Assembly (NCBI GenBank): GCA_050084515.1
Contig: CM114275.1
Coordinates: 19,592,001 to 19,656,000 of the forward strand
Origin: Blasia pusilla
Lineage: Eukaryota; Marchantiophyta; Marchantiopsida; Blasiales
DNA: 64,000 bases
Direction of reading: 5' to 3'
The first letter of the stretch is position 1. Every line of letters starts with the position of its first letter. The notes under the pieces were generated by a model. The model had not been told where the DNA came from, searched no databases, and worked only from the letters and a program-made list of their open reading frames with translations. A program made the position numbers and the translations under genes. This document shows, piece by piece, positions 35,334 to 46,840 of the stretch.

Positions 35334-35527
35334 CTAGTATGTTGCTCGTGCGATGCACGGGTAAGAGTTCCATTACTTTAATTATTATCTTTAAATGACA
35401 TCTCTTGTCTCAAGAGAATAGATGTAGATCATAGAGGACCCTTAAAAAGACACGTGTCGGTCATAGAGGACCCTTAAGAGGACATGTGTAGACACCAGAG
35501 GACGGTTTCTTGTAAACTCATCCTCTT
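35334..35527 (-). mobile_element. 194-bp nested non-autonomous Helitron
   Basis: Inserted within the helicase C-terminus of H1. Its minus-strand 3' end is CGCACGAGCAACATACTAG followed by T, with a hairpin (CCCGTGC/GCACGAG). Removing it joins ATTAA to TACATG and restores reading through the conserved helicase block ending in QGQTL, so the exact A|T target is known. The 5' end reads AAGAGGATGAG rather than TC; a similar start occurs near 58610 on the minus strand. It contains a tandem pair of 35-bp repeats around 35422-35490. Confidence 0.65.
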
Positions 35528-37079
35528 TTAATTATGTGGATAGCAAAAGCTAGACAAATAGGAAATCGAAACGTGTGTAGATCAATTGGAAAACCGAAGT
35601 ATGATACAATCAATAGGCTACGTGGAAAAAAACTTGATCTCCAATATTGTTGTAAGTGATGATTGCAACATCTATGCAAGGTTGCATGAATCCACAAATC
35701 ATTGATCTTATCTTGTTGGTTTATCCTTATGACTCATTCATGTTTGGTAAGGGCATGATTGGTGCACTAATCTTCAAATGCAAACAATGTGGAGGTAGCC
35801 CAAAAGGCAAGCACATGTTCAAAAGTTCAATTGCATATATGTGACTCATCCCCTCATTCGGAATAGAATCGACACTCAACTATGTATGTTCCTATATACC
35901 CAATATATAGTGAATTATAGATGAGAAGTAATGTTTTATTAGTATCCAGAATTATCCAAAAAAGGATTTTCTTACATAAATATGCAAAAAGAGTATTGCT
36001 TTTCCATGAAATCATGACATCTTCATTTATGTCATCAACATCTCTATTCCTCCATGTCAAAATAGCCATATCTATCAAGAAGTTAATGTTATGGAATCGG
36101 TTGGGAGAATTTCCATAGATAATATCAATAAGATCACATATTTTATTACTCTTATTAACCATTCAAGATGGTGATTGTACAAAGTCTTCTCCCAAATGAG
36201 TCTACAAAGATACATGGCCTTCTCCCACCTCCAATAACCAATCAACAAAAACTTGGTATTCAACACGCAAATGACCTTCCAACCTTTGAACATGCAAGTT
36301 TTTCGTCAATTTCATCACATTTACATAAGATCATATAAATGACTTCTTTATAGTCTCTTGGATGATTTGTGCACAGTCCCCATGATGAAGGATAGACAAG
36401 ACTTGACGAAAGTCACCACCAAAATATCATGAGTTTTCTGCCGAATGATATTTGTCATTGAACATCAGAGACCATTCCCATAATATCTTGTAAAATGCAA
36501 TTCACTACCTCAAATGCATGACAATGAGTCGTAGGTGCATCATCCCAAAAAATGAGCGTCTTACCATGGATTAAGTGCGTTCCATCACTATTGATTGATA
36601 AATTACAAACCACACATGAAAATAGATTAGAAGTTGTAATACTTATTTGTATTAACATTTATGTATTCAAAAAAATGGAAAATGAATATATAAGGCACTT
36701 ACTTCCAAGTAGAGCTTTCATGAAGATTGATGGGCAGCTTGAAGTATGAATGTGTAGTACGTCCTCCGTTTAACAATAGAGAAGTTATTCCAAAAGATGC
36801 TATGACCAAAGCTATTCCTCTTGCACTCCTTACAAGAAGAAGATTATATAAGAATGTCTTCTTGGTCCACACCTAAACCATCGATGAAAAATATTGGAGA
36901 TAGTGGAGCATCCAAGCATATTTGATCAAGTTCATCATGAATAAGATCCCAAATAACAAGTTGACCTTCATTCAAACACGCTTCTCCTTATTGTACTTGT
37001 TCATATAATTCCTCACTATCACATGATAGCTCTTCTTCCTCTACATATAAATATAAGTGAATGTCATGCACAGATATCA

Positions 37080-37920
37080 ACCTAACCCCTCACTCCCCAA
37101 ACACATGCAAGTCCTTCAAGACTTCGGACATACTTCTTTGATAGTCTAGGAACCTAAAAAGGCGCTAGCGCACTTGGAAATCCCAACTATCCAATAGACC
37201 TTGAACGAGTCTCTAATCAGGACTCGATATTTAAGATATGAGTCAAGATCCAAGGTTGGTGTCCATAGGTGGTCCACCTAGATTTGGCTTTGTGTCCAGA
37301 CCTTGAAGCCAATCTCTCAATCCATCCCGTGCCCTTGGTTCATCCCCATGGTTCCCAATATGGGGTTCAAGTTCCAAACACCCTTGAAGAACCCCCCCCC
37401 TCCCCCTTATATATAGTTTTAGAGATTCTCGCACCTCCTTAACTTTAGGAAAGTCATCTTGGGCCACTTCTTGTGGCCTTCAACCCAATTATCATTATGA
37501 TATCTTGAAGATGGTTTCTAAATCATTGCTCATGTGTTTGTATACAATTCTTTGTGTAGTGGAATCTTCTTCCCACAAGCTTTCCAACACCACATTTTTC
37601 ATTCCAAACATATCATAAGTCTAGTTGTTATGACCTCAGACATTGAGAACCCCCAAACGCTTAGTCAAATTTCAAAATCGGTTGTAGTCCCCTTTGTGCC
37701 CAACTCTTGTGGGACTTGAGCTCTTCTCAAGTCTTGCTTGACGTTTGGTCTAATTTTGCTAAGTCATGGACTTCATCATTTGAGATGCCCATCCAAGCTC
37801 GCTTCTCGCTTCTGCAACTCACATCTCACTCATGAGACTCCGACGCGCTTCCATCCTAGTTTGAGCCTACTAGAGTTCTAATGTTCCCTATTGGCATGTT
37901 TGGTTATGAGGGTTGCAATA
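37080..37920 (+). mobile_element. solo LTR, family C, inside Helitron H1
   Basis: Homologous over most of its length to 44224-44986, with shared blocks such as GACTTCGGACATACTT and the end GAGGGTTGCAA. A TATA-like TTATATATAG lies at 37407-37416. It separates helicase parts of H1. The left edge (about 37080) is uncertain and I found no clear target duplication. Confidence 0.55.
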
Positions 37921-38554
37921 GTAAAGGCTTTGGACATTGGCATGGGGCATGTCAAGAAAATCAAACAAATCTTCCTTGATCTTGCATATAATAATGCATT
38001 TCCAACAATGCAGTATTAATGATAATATCATCAATAGGAAGATTAGGAATTTCTATTTTCTATAATTTAAAAAAATTCAAATAATAATATAAAGCATGAT
38101 TAGTTTGTTTTATACTCAATAGAAGATAGTAGTAAGAAGGAAGGAATGATGTAAGGAGTGGAGAAATTAGGGTTTATCTTACATGCCTCATATAAGAGAT
38201 CTTCTATTAGTGGAACCAATAATTGATTCCATAATATAGTAGATTCAGCAAGAATTGTGGAAAACTGCTAAAGAAGCATAACTGGTGGGAAACGGCTCTC
38301 ACACTCACACACCACCATGGAGAACAAAATTTGCAACGAGAGAATGAGTGAAGGCTGGTCCCCTTCTCAATTATATAAGATATGTACAAGAAACCCTAAC
38401 CCTAACTTTAACCATAGTCTCGAGTTAGACTAATTGTGATTAACTAACCCTAGTTAAGATAATCGCGCTTAACTGACTAACCAAGATTAAGCGTCCCTAC
38501 TTCGTATGAGTACCAAATGTAGCAGTTTAGGTATCTCATGAGTTTCACTGTAAC
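37921..38554. other. Helitron H1 interior, poorly conserved
   Basis: The first 150 bp on the minus strand read IPNLPIDDIIINTALLE-like, fitting the region before the helicase domain. From about 38100 to 38500 the sequence matches nothing I know and may be another insertion. It includes a two-unit CCCTAA stretch near 38395. Confidence 0.35.
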
Positions 38555-39258
38555 TCAATCTTCAATAAGAATGTTATAAGCTAAAATAATTGCAAATGAA
38601 CGGTTGAATAAAGAACCCATAGAGATAATAAAAGCTTCTTCAAAACAACAAAACACTTCCCTATCATCATCAAGAAGTCCCAATTTGATTACAGCCTCCT
38701 TAAATATCAGACACAATATTGCATTAACTAATCTCAAACATTTGTATGTAGTTGCTCCTCGAATATCATAAAAGATTAATATCAACCAATGACGTTCTCT
38801 TTCACCTACGAAGAAGTGAAATAAATTAGCCCATCCCGTTCCACAATAGATCCCTCACTTTAGAATGTAATACGTAAAATCAAAATCCAATAATAACAAA
38901 AAGTAGATAAATATTTATTGAATATTTACCTAGATGAGTAAGGTATAAGCAACCAATAAGATAACCACAACCATTTTGTCTTTGTATCCTGCAAATCCAT
39001 TTCTTATTACTCCAACGATAATTTGAAGGAAATTCGATACACAAATATTGTTAAGCAATGAAGTCACATAGATTTGTTGCAAACCATTGTCTTAGAGTTA
39101 TCTCTCTATTCTTTTGCAAAAGATACTCAAGACCATACACATTATTGAAGTAAATTCTTTCTTTTTCCAAACGATTTATTGCTAATCATGCAATACTTGG
39201 ATATTTTACATATAAACTAACTTGAAGAGTCGCCAAAATGCCTCCGAAGAAGGAGGCG

Positions 39259-39259
<1 letters not shown>

Positions 39260-39314
<55 letters not shown>

Positions 39315-39330
39315 TATATATAAATTATAT
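39260..39330. repeat. (AT)n microsatellite
   Basis: A long alternating AT run in the Helitron H1 coding region. Confidence 0.9.
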
Positions 39331-40395
39331 ATATATATATGGAATAAGAATTAAAAATATTAAATTAAGATTTAAGAAGTAAAAAATATAATATAATGCA
39401 AGAAAAAATTCCATAAGTAGAAGCATACCTCGTATCAAGATATGATGTTGTCTCATCAACAACGTCAATTCTTGTCAATGGATCCGTATCTTTTGACAAT
39501 TTGAATGGCACCACATCAAATCCCTTACAAACATATTTCTAGAAGTACTTGATTACAAAAACACTACTTGTGATCTCCATATTAATATGACAATCAAAGA
39601 GGGTATACAACATAGGATTGTAGGGCACCACCTAAGAATTGGATTGCTCTTCCATTCTCCAATCTACCAATAAGAATTCATGAATATATCATCTCATATG
39701 TCATGGAATAAGTGAAGATTCTCCAAGACATGAAGATCCTTACCTATGATAGATGGGGTAACCATCTTCTATCTCTATAGTGTTGGCATCTTCTATCTTT
39801 TAGTTTCTGCATCCATACATTGAGCATTTGGATTCAATGGTCCACATGGCCCATGAACCATATAATTAGCGACAATAGAATAAATCATTGGATGCGTAGA
39901 GTGATTAGGGATTTCCATGCAAAAGATCCCTCTTTTGGAATTCTACCACATAAGTGTATCCTATAAATTTACCCAATATTTGCTTGTTGATGAGAAGTCA
40001 TAACAACTCCTTCTTTTATATCTTGGAAACTTGTACCACCAAATCTGGTTGGGCCATAGCAAATTGACACGGTAATAAGATGGATGTAATCTCCTCCTAC
40101 TCCTTCCCAAAATGTCTCACAATTGTCATTGCATCCTTATACAACTTATCCATATGACGTGGACCCCCAATAAAGGAAGAAGGTAGTACAATGCATCTCC
40201 CAAATCTTTCGTTAGACTCATCATATCAATGCATGGTATCCTTTTCACCTTGATATAATTCATCCCTCAACTTATTCTGATTTAAGTGTATCCACAATAG
40301 TCTTGCATCTCTATAATGGCATAGAGATCAACTGTATGTTCTTGAGTAATCCGATCAAACTACAATAATTGATTGTCATCTTCTCCTTCAATCCG

Positions 40396-40527
40396 CATTG
40401 TTGTATGCATACACATCGCTATCGCCGAACATATACACAAACACACACGATCCCATGCTAACTCATGGAATCCAAACATCCAGACGAGAAGTACCAAAAT
40501 ATATCTCCAATAAATCACGTAGATCTC

Positions 40528-40581
<54 letters not shown>

Positions 40582-41115
40582 GGAGAGGTTTGAGTTACAC
40601 ACACAAAGCAAGGAGGACCATCGCTCCCCCATCTCATACTAAGACGTTCAACAAAGAGAGAACAAGCTCTCAAGCTCTCTCTATTGGAGGTATATCCCCT
40701 TCCAACTCCCAAACTCTCTCCATGATAACCTATGCTCGCAAGTCACCTCCTTGGTTCTTGACCTGTAGTAGCGAGTCAAGGGCCACTTCCCAAAGTGGAC
40801 AGTCAATATGGAAACTTACCCAAAATAATAAGTTTTTGTATATGGCTCCAATTGAGCCGAAACAAAGGAAAAATTGCTCTCTCAGGTTATCCGTGACCTC
40901 AACATGTCATCCTTGATCTCTTTAGGATATCTTCTAGTATCTTCAAAGGCGCTCTACTATATCTCATTGATCTATCCTAGCGGACATGATATTTTTGGGC
41001 GCACACACATCGCTACATAACATACATCGCTATCACCGAACATACACACAAACATGCACGATCCCATGCTAACTCATGGAATCCAAACATCGAGATGAGA
41101 AGTACCAAAATATCT
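40396..41115. repeat. direct repeats with (CT)n tract between Helitron H1 and Gypsy G3
   Basis: A block of about 80-95 bp (containing GATCCCATGCTAACTCATGG) occurs at about 40425-40504 and 41036-41113, 611 bp apart. Between them lie (CT)n at 40537-40578 and an ORF without known domains. The position just past the G3 PHD end suggests they may be part of the G3 3' LTR or a small inserted element. Confidence 0.6.
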
Positions 41116-41280
41116 CCGATCGCCGTGCTAGTTGGTGGTTAGGTCCCTCTAATTCCTATTCCTACCTACCATGATATATATCTCCAGAAGTCTAAGAGCA
41201 AAAAGGTTGGATGCTCATGTGGCCCTATCGTTAGTCGTCTTCTTGTCATCCATATCACAAACACAAGTCAGAATCTATAA

Positions 41281-42700
41281 CTACCTACTCCATGTATATG
41301 TGGGGCACATCCATTGTCCCCAAGGAACCCTAGTGAGAGGTGGCGTCAGACATCCCATATGCCATCCTCTCGAACATTCATCGCATACAAGCATAGTGGT
41401 TGCACCACGGGCAGAACCACACAACATAAAGCATAAGCCTAGATGAACTACTGCTAAGCTTGGATCAACTATACCGTCAATGTTAGGAAGGTGGCATGAC
41501 GCACAGTAACGTAGATGGTCCTTACAAACCATACCATCGCGTCCCTCCAATAAGAGAACATCAAATGGAAAAACCTCACGCAATCTCAAGATAGCGTGTC
41601 TTATAGTCACATCCAATTTCGTGAGTGTCATCTGCTGTAAGTAGACATAGTCTCCCTTTTGAAACCTTTGGATAGTCGGTTGATAACCACCTCCCCAAAT
41701 ACTTGCATACCCCAAAATATCTCGATATTACGTAATCGCCAAGTTCTCAAAGGCCATAAGCATCACTCTCTGGAACAACTCAACCCTCTAAGAACAAGCT
41801 TGCATTCATACATCAAGGTCATCGAGGTTCAACACTTCACGAGCATCTCGACAAATGGCCGCAAGTAAATCCGGCTCTCGGCCCTAAAGCAATAAATACG
41901 GTGAGAATGACGCAAAGGATGCATGTCTGCTCAATCTGTATCCCATCATCAACCATGACAACTGGAGGTTCCAATCTCCAAGGTGACCTCTCTACAAGCC
42001 ATACTTGCCCAAACCTCCCTTCAGCGTCTGCACAACCCTCTCTACTAGTCCATCCGCCTTAGGATGATCTCACAAAGTAGAGCGATGGTCGATCACAACC
42101 TAATCAGACAAGGCCTAAAACTCCCCGCAAAACCATGTACCCTAGTCTATCAACACCTCACCTTATGTGCCATAATGACTCAACACTCTATCTAGAAAGG
42201 CATAAACTACTCCCTCACTCACTTTGTCAGGAAATACATCCAACTCTATCCACTTCAAGAAGTGCTTGACCATCACCAACACATAATGACTATGGCACTC
42301 CGTCAAAGGTAAAGGTCCTCCAAAATCCAAACTCCATACATAACCTAAACCCATGATCAGAAGTGGATACAACTGTGGAGTTGGAGCATTGAATGATTTA
42401 GAAAAACATCACATACAATGCATTTGGAAATAAACTACTGAACATTAGTCTGCATATATGCCTCGCCACCAATATTGTATCTGGAGCAAGTTGTTCCTCC
42501 GCTTCACTCCAAAATGATCCAACTCCTCGTGGGCATGCTGCACCAAACGTGCTCTCTACGAATGATGAGGCACTATACGTACTCTACCATCCTCCCAAAC
42601 TCACAACACATATGTCCCCTCCCACCAAAATTGTTTGGCTCCTTGTAGGATCTGATCCCACTCTCTAGCACCCATTGTGCTCGCAACGTTGCCACTACAC
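41281..42700 (-). pseudogene. Gypsy integrase with C-terminal PHD finger, G3
   Basis: Integrase zinc-binding region AHEELDHFGVKRRNN and QIQYWWRGI at about 42560-42470. Catalytic core start WSLDFGGPLPLT (first Asp) in the 42372-42163 ORF. C-terminal region with GGYQPTIQRFQKGDYVYLQQ (41715 on), then a PHD finger: CMLC, CDEC, H, C, then WMCPTYTW (about 41420-41285). The last Cys pair reads CPTY, so the final zinc ligand seen in G2 (CPRC) is lost. The integrase would insert the cDNA. Stops and frameshifts between blocks make this copy inactive. Confidence 0.8.
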
Positions 42701-42902
42701 AACTACTTCAAGACTACTCCATCCTCGTAAATATCTAGGCCACTTCTCGCCTTTTCTGCCATCGAAGTCTCAACAATCTAGCTCTCAATATCCAACAAGC
42801 TCAAATAGGCTGATGCATGCCATCTCGGCATCGACACCTCATCATTCTCTTCATGCCAAGGAGCTATAGTCACATCTCGCTAACTCGAACATAGGTTATG
42901 AC

Positions 42903-44190
42903 TCAACCCATACGCATCCTGGTTGAAAAATCCCACCTCACAAACTTTCTTGTAAGCTTGTCGGACTCTAGGTCGGACTCCATCAACCACTTAAGTGGTT
43001 GATGATAAGTTATAATGGTAAAGTGGTTTCCGAATAAGTAACACTTGAAATGCGCAACAACCCACAAGGCAACCAAACACTCATCTTCATACGAGTTATA
43101 TTTTGCCTCTGCAGCGTTGTTCAAGCGACTAGTGTAAGTCACCATGAACTCTCTACCCTCGTTGTCATATTGGGTGAGCAACGCTCCAAGCCCTAACATG
43201 CTCCAATCTGTATGCGATTGGAAAGGACGTCCCTCGATAGGTCTCCTCAATATGGGCGCAGACTTCAACTTGACCTTCAGCAACTGAAATGCTCTCTCCT
43301 ACTCATCCCCTTAGTGCCACTTGTGATCCACCTTGGTTAACAAGGTTAGTGGCTTAGAAATCAAACTGAAACCCTTGACATATCGTCCATAAAAGTTTTC
43401 CAATCCCATAAATGCACGAACTCGACTCACATATGTAAGGTGTGGAATGTGTAAGATGGTCTCTATCTTCGTCTATTGCACACCAAGGCCACCTGGATAT
43501 ATCGTATTAGCCAAGTACTCAATCTAGTCATAGAAGAACTTGCACTTGCCTAGATGTAGCTTCAGCCCATGTAACTGCAATCATCAAAATACCTCCTCCC
43601 GATGTCGCTCATGCTCCTCAACCGTGACGCTAAAGACTACATTGTCATTAATGTAACATCTAGCAAAATCCAAACCTGCCAAGATCCTATCCATGACCCT
43701 CCAAAACTCTGTTGGAGCATTCTTTAACCCAAATGGTAAAAATTGCCACTAATACAACCAATCCTTCCCATGAGGATCGATGCCCCAAATGTGGTCTTCT
43801 GCATGTCCTCCAACGTAATAGGCAATTGATGGTATCAGGCTCGGAGATCTAATGAACTAAAGACCTTTGCATGCCCAATAGCATCAAAGGTCTTCTTCAG
43901 AGTGGGCTTAGCATACCTATCGGACTTTGTCTACCAATTAATAGGTCGGTAGTCTCCACACATCCACCTATCCGTCTAGTTTTCATGCACATCCTTCTTC
44001 GCGGGCATGACAATGGAAAATGCATATTCTCCATGCGACGTCTCCACTAGTCTTGCTCCAACCAAGTCTTGGCTCTTGCTCTGAATCAGAGCCCTCTCCA
44101 TATCATTGTACTTGTAGAGTATTCGAAAGAACGGCGTGTCACTAGACAACTCAATGCGGTTCCCTAGACCTTTCAGCATACCCAAATTGT
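42903..44190 (-). pseudogene. Gypsy reverse transcriptase and RNase H, G3
   Basis: RT fingers/palm from about 44190: RWMCGDYRPIN and VFSSLDLRA (first catalytic Asp), then CYINDNVVFS at about 43630-43660, where the catalytic YxDD has become YIND. RNase H (43283-42903): FQSHTDWSMLGLGALLTQ and ITYHQPLKWLMESD, where the family's DHQPL Asp is Tyr. Both replacements would abolish activity. Stops occur throughout. Confidence 0.8.
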
Positions 44191-44223
44191 CGTGCGCTTA
44201 CTCTCATTGAACGTTAATCTTGT

Positions 44224-44986
44224 TGTTGCGGAAGCGTGCGTTTTAGTAGATCATGCTCTCAATGTTGATCTGCATCCAAACACGCACTCTAGTTAGTCGG
44301 GTCTTGGATCAATCAACGGGCTAAATATCCGAGTTCTCGTCTCGGTCTCTCATCAAGCTTAAACTTCATGTTCTGCGGTTTACAACAAGGGCAAGTCTCA
44401 AAAGACTTGGGACATACTTTCTGGTCGATTCAGAAACCTCAAACGGCGTTTCGCACTTGACGGTTCCAGCTGTCCGATGGACATCCAATGAGTCCCTAAC
44501 CGAGACTCGCACGAAGTGAATCTCGGGTTGGAATCCAAGTGTGGCATACAATGTCCACTCCCTTTGATCAGGTTTGGGTTTCGAGTTCCAACGCCAAACT
44601 CTCGTTCCATCCTGTGCCTCTAAGACGCCGTTTGGTGCTCAAAGTGGAGATTCATGTTCCAAGACATTTTGGAGAGACTCCTCCCTTACTAGTACTTTTG
44701 GGGATCTCCAGGGTTCCCTACATTTAGGGAAAGACACCCGGGCCTCTCCAATTGGCCCTCAACCCGATTGCTCTTACAATTGTTTTTGGCCAATATCTAG
44801 GTTTCCTGGTCGTGACCACTGACGCATGAAACACACAACTCTATTCCGCATTTTGTCTCTTGGACGTTTCTAAGAGACCTTTCCAAACGCCTCTCCAAAG
44901 CGCGAACATTGCAACGTGAGTCCACTTGAGTTCTGATGTTCCGCTTGGCGCCTATTTGGTGTTTTTTGGTTATAAGGGTCGCAACA
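44224..44986 (+). mobile_element. solo LTR, family C, in Gypsy G3
   Basis: A 763-bp repeat with perfect 7-bp inverted ends, TGTTGCG at 44224 and CGCAACA at 44986, as LTRs have. It is homologous to 37.1-37.9 kb and to the fragment at 12.27-12.52 kb. It splits the G3 polyprotein between RT and the methyltransferase end. The flanking 5-mers (CTTGT, CAAAT) do not match, so the target duplication has decayed or this is a recombinant. Confidence 0.7.
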
Positions 44987-45059
44987 CAAATCATGCATGT
45001 TGAATGCAAAACAACTTCTATACCTCCTAAGAAATTGATGTATCCGGCATCCCTCTCCT

Positions 45060-45683
45060 CTTGTCGCCTATATCTTGCTCCCAAGTCTCCATCGTGACTA
45101 CGGTAGGACTCTCAAGCCCAAGTATCGATGGTTGCTATGGTACAACCTCGTCTTGGAAAATAGAACTCGACTTTTCTCTTGCAGTCAACTCCAAACTCTC
45201 ATCTCCACGTGCAGTATTGGGAACCACACTCGATGTTGTGGCTATGATCTCTCGACTTACCTGTAAAAAATCTCGAGAAGTCCAAGGTTGTCTCTTCCGT
45301 TTACCCTTGATATGTCGATCTCCTCGGATCTCGCCCCCACCACTACCACCGTCTTGGTAAGCATGGGGCTCACCAATGAAAGGAATATGACTTGTCGCAA
45401 CCTCATCCGACGTTGCTCAACTACTCATAAGTTGAGGATCTATGTCAGGCAGTCTAGGTCCATCGCCTCACCCAATACATGACCTCATGACGCTTCTGAT
45501 AATGACAGTATTGCCATCATTCTTGTGGGAAATCCCATCGCTCACTTTTGCTAATCGACATTGGGCTCCACCAACCGTTGTACCTAGTCATCCCAAACCA
45601 AGCCAGGTCCTACCTCCTTCTATGTATAGGAAGCAGTGTCGTATAGTAAAATCACCCACTATGTAAACTACTCTCTCAATAAA
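45060..45683 (-). pseudogene. C-terminal end of cytosine-methyltransferase-like domain, G3
   Basis: Minus strand, about 45620-45430: GPGLVWDD, stop, VQRLVEPNVD, then AMGFPTRM, LSEAS and HVLGEAMDLDCLT. This is the motif IX/X end of the C5-MTase-like domain whose body lies at 46.85-47.99 kb; the same tail remains in G1 (about 2750-2835). About 45430-45060 is the linker toward RT. The domain is separated from its body by the LTR-type insertion starting at 45684. Confidence 0.6.
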
Positions 45684-46840
45684 TGTTAGAGAAAGTTCTA
45701 TTAGTATTAAGTAAATTAGCTTAGGAAAATGAAATTCTCATGTTTAAACCTCTTTAGGGTGGCTCATTTGTGCGGGCCCAACTTTAAGGAAAGAGATAAT
45801 AAATAAGAGATGGGAATATAAAAGTAAAGTAGTGGGATTAGTATATTAATGAAAGAAAAACAAGTTTTGGTTGGTAACTAGGATAGTTGGGGTAGTTTGG
45901 AGGATATGAAGTGAGTTGATGAGGATATTTTGGAGGAGATAATATGTAATCTACTTGTGTCAAAAAAAGATAGGCTATGCCTTGAGAGGAAGTCATGTGG
46001 CACAAGATAAGATTAGCCCTATTTTGTATTCTTGTGGATCCCTTGTGAGTATATAAAGAAGAGGGTTTTCAAGGGTTCATCACCTTCTACTTCATTTCTT
46101 GAGTTCTCGTGTCACTCTTGAGTGGATGGCATTGTGCTTGCTTGCTCTTCCAATGAAAATGGATTATCCCTCTTGGGAGAGTAACTTAAACATCGTCTAT
46201 TCTTCGAGAGGATTCTACAGTGTGGTATATGTGGAGATGAGAGACTTGTCATCTTAGGGGATTTTAGTCATACTAGAGATAGTGGATGGTTTTGGCTTGT
46301 TATTTTCCCAATGAGAATGGATTACCCTTCTTGGGAGAGCAACTCCGCCAAAACCCATTCTTGAGAAAAAAAAAAAGATGTCCGTCAAATATGAATACAG
46401 ATGAAGCACAAGTTGTACCATATTTTCCTTTCCTTAACCCGTATCACCTGAAGGTTCTCTTCGTAGTTAGGCATGGTTTACTCGCTATCTAGTTTACCAC
46501 TTTGGGGAGGCATTCATATAATCTCTAACTCCGATGATTCTTCCTATTGTCACGTATGGGGGGACGTGAGATTATATGTTGAATGTTCTTATATAGGGAT
46601 CCATGGATATTAGCATGTCTGGTCAAGTAGGGTTTAACACTAGTTATGTTATTTTTCTTGTGTATAAGCATAAAGTAGTTTATAGGGACTTCATAGTTAT
46701 GAATTTTTAGGTTCAATGTTATGAAGAAGGGATCATCTCGATACTACCATTCGTGATTCCTTTTGTGAGATAATGGAGGCTTTATAAAATAATTATGTAT
46801 TGAGAAAGGAGAACTTCTTATAGAGTTCAACTTGCATCAA
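45684..46840 (+). mobile_element. LTR family B-related insertion
   Basis: Begins TGTTAGAGAAAG like the LTR of retrotransposon B (1576, minus strand), has TATATAAA at 46050-46057, and ends in a region matching the B leader (TTGCTCTTCCAATG, GGATTATCCCTCTTGGGAGA at about 46140-46185). The LTR end and primer site are partly deleted. The leader block recurs at about 46295-46345. No gag or pol found. The right boundary is approximate, set where methyltransferase homology resumes. Confidence 0.55.

Larger units (their letters stand above)
35140..40390 (-). pseudogene. Helitron Rep-helicase (RepHel), H1
   Basis: Rolling-circle transposase/helicase in pieces. From N- to C-terminus on the minus strand: Rep-N region (40390-39900, matching H2 base for base in long runs); VHGPCGPLNPNAQCMD and DGYPIYHR (39870-39740); VVPYNPMLYTLFDCHINMEI (about 39640-39570); FKEAVIKLGLLDDDREVF (38785-38555 ORF); helicase motif I region IFFIDG, with the GxGTGKT loop decayed to GVWTKKTFLYNLLL (about 36880-36830); motif II LIFWDDAPTTHCHAF (about 36560-36520); GDxRQ-like GDCAQIIQ (about 36370); ILTWRNRDVDDIN (about 36050-36010); LPPHCLHLKISAPIMPLPN (about 35800-35740); and C-terminal QGQTL and GQLYVTLSRV (35330-35230). 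These are the family's conserved blocks in the right order. Many frameshifts and stops; not functional. Confidence 0.8.
35014..40395 (-). mobile_element. autonomous Helitron copy H1, degenerate
   Basis: Minus-strand Helitron. Its 3' end is at 35014 (minus strand ...GCACGAGCACCTTACCGG followed by T), resembling the 220-bp Helitron at 20.1 kb. It encodes a Rep-helicase now broken by point mutations, a nested 194-bp Helitron (35334-35527), an LTR family C insertion (about 37080-37920) and an (AT)n expansion (39260-39330). On the 5' side homology to copy H2 (53.8-54.3 kb) ends at about 40395, where unrelated repeats begin, so the 5' terminus is lost. Confidence 0.8.

Noticed and set aside
35656-35844. 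Plus-strand ORF of 62 codons
   Set aside because: It is the antisense of the conserved Helitron helicase block LPPHCLHLKISAPIMPL.
38385-38405. CCCTAACCCTAAC telomere-like repeat
   Set aside because: Only two units; too short to be an interstitial telomere tract.
40425-41113. Direct repeats as an LTR pair of a small element
   Set aside because: Homology covers only 80-95 bp, no TG/CA ends or PBS/PPT between them.
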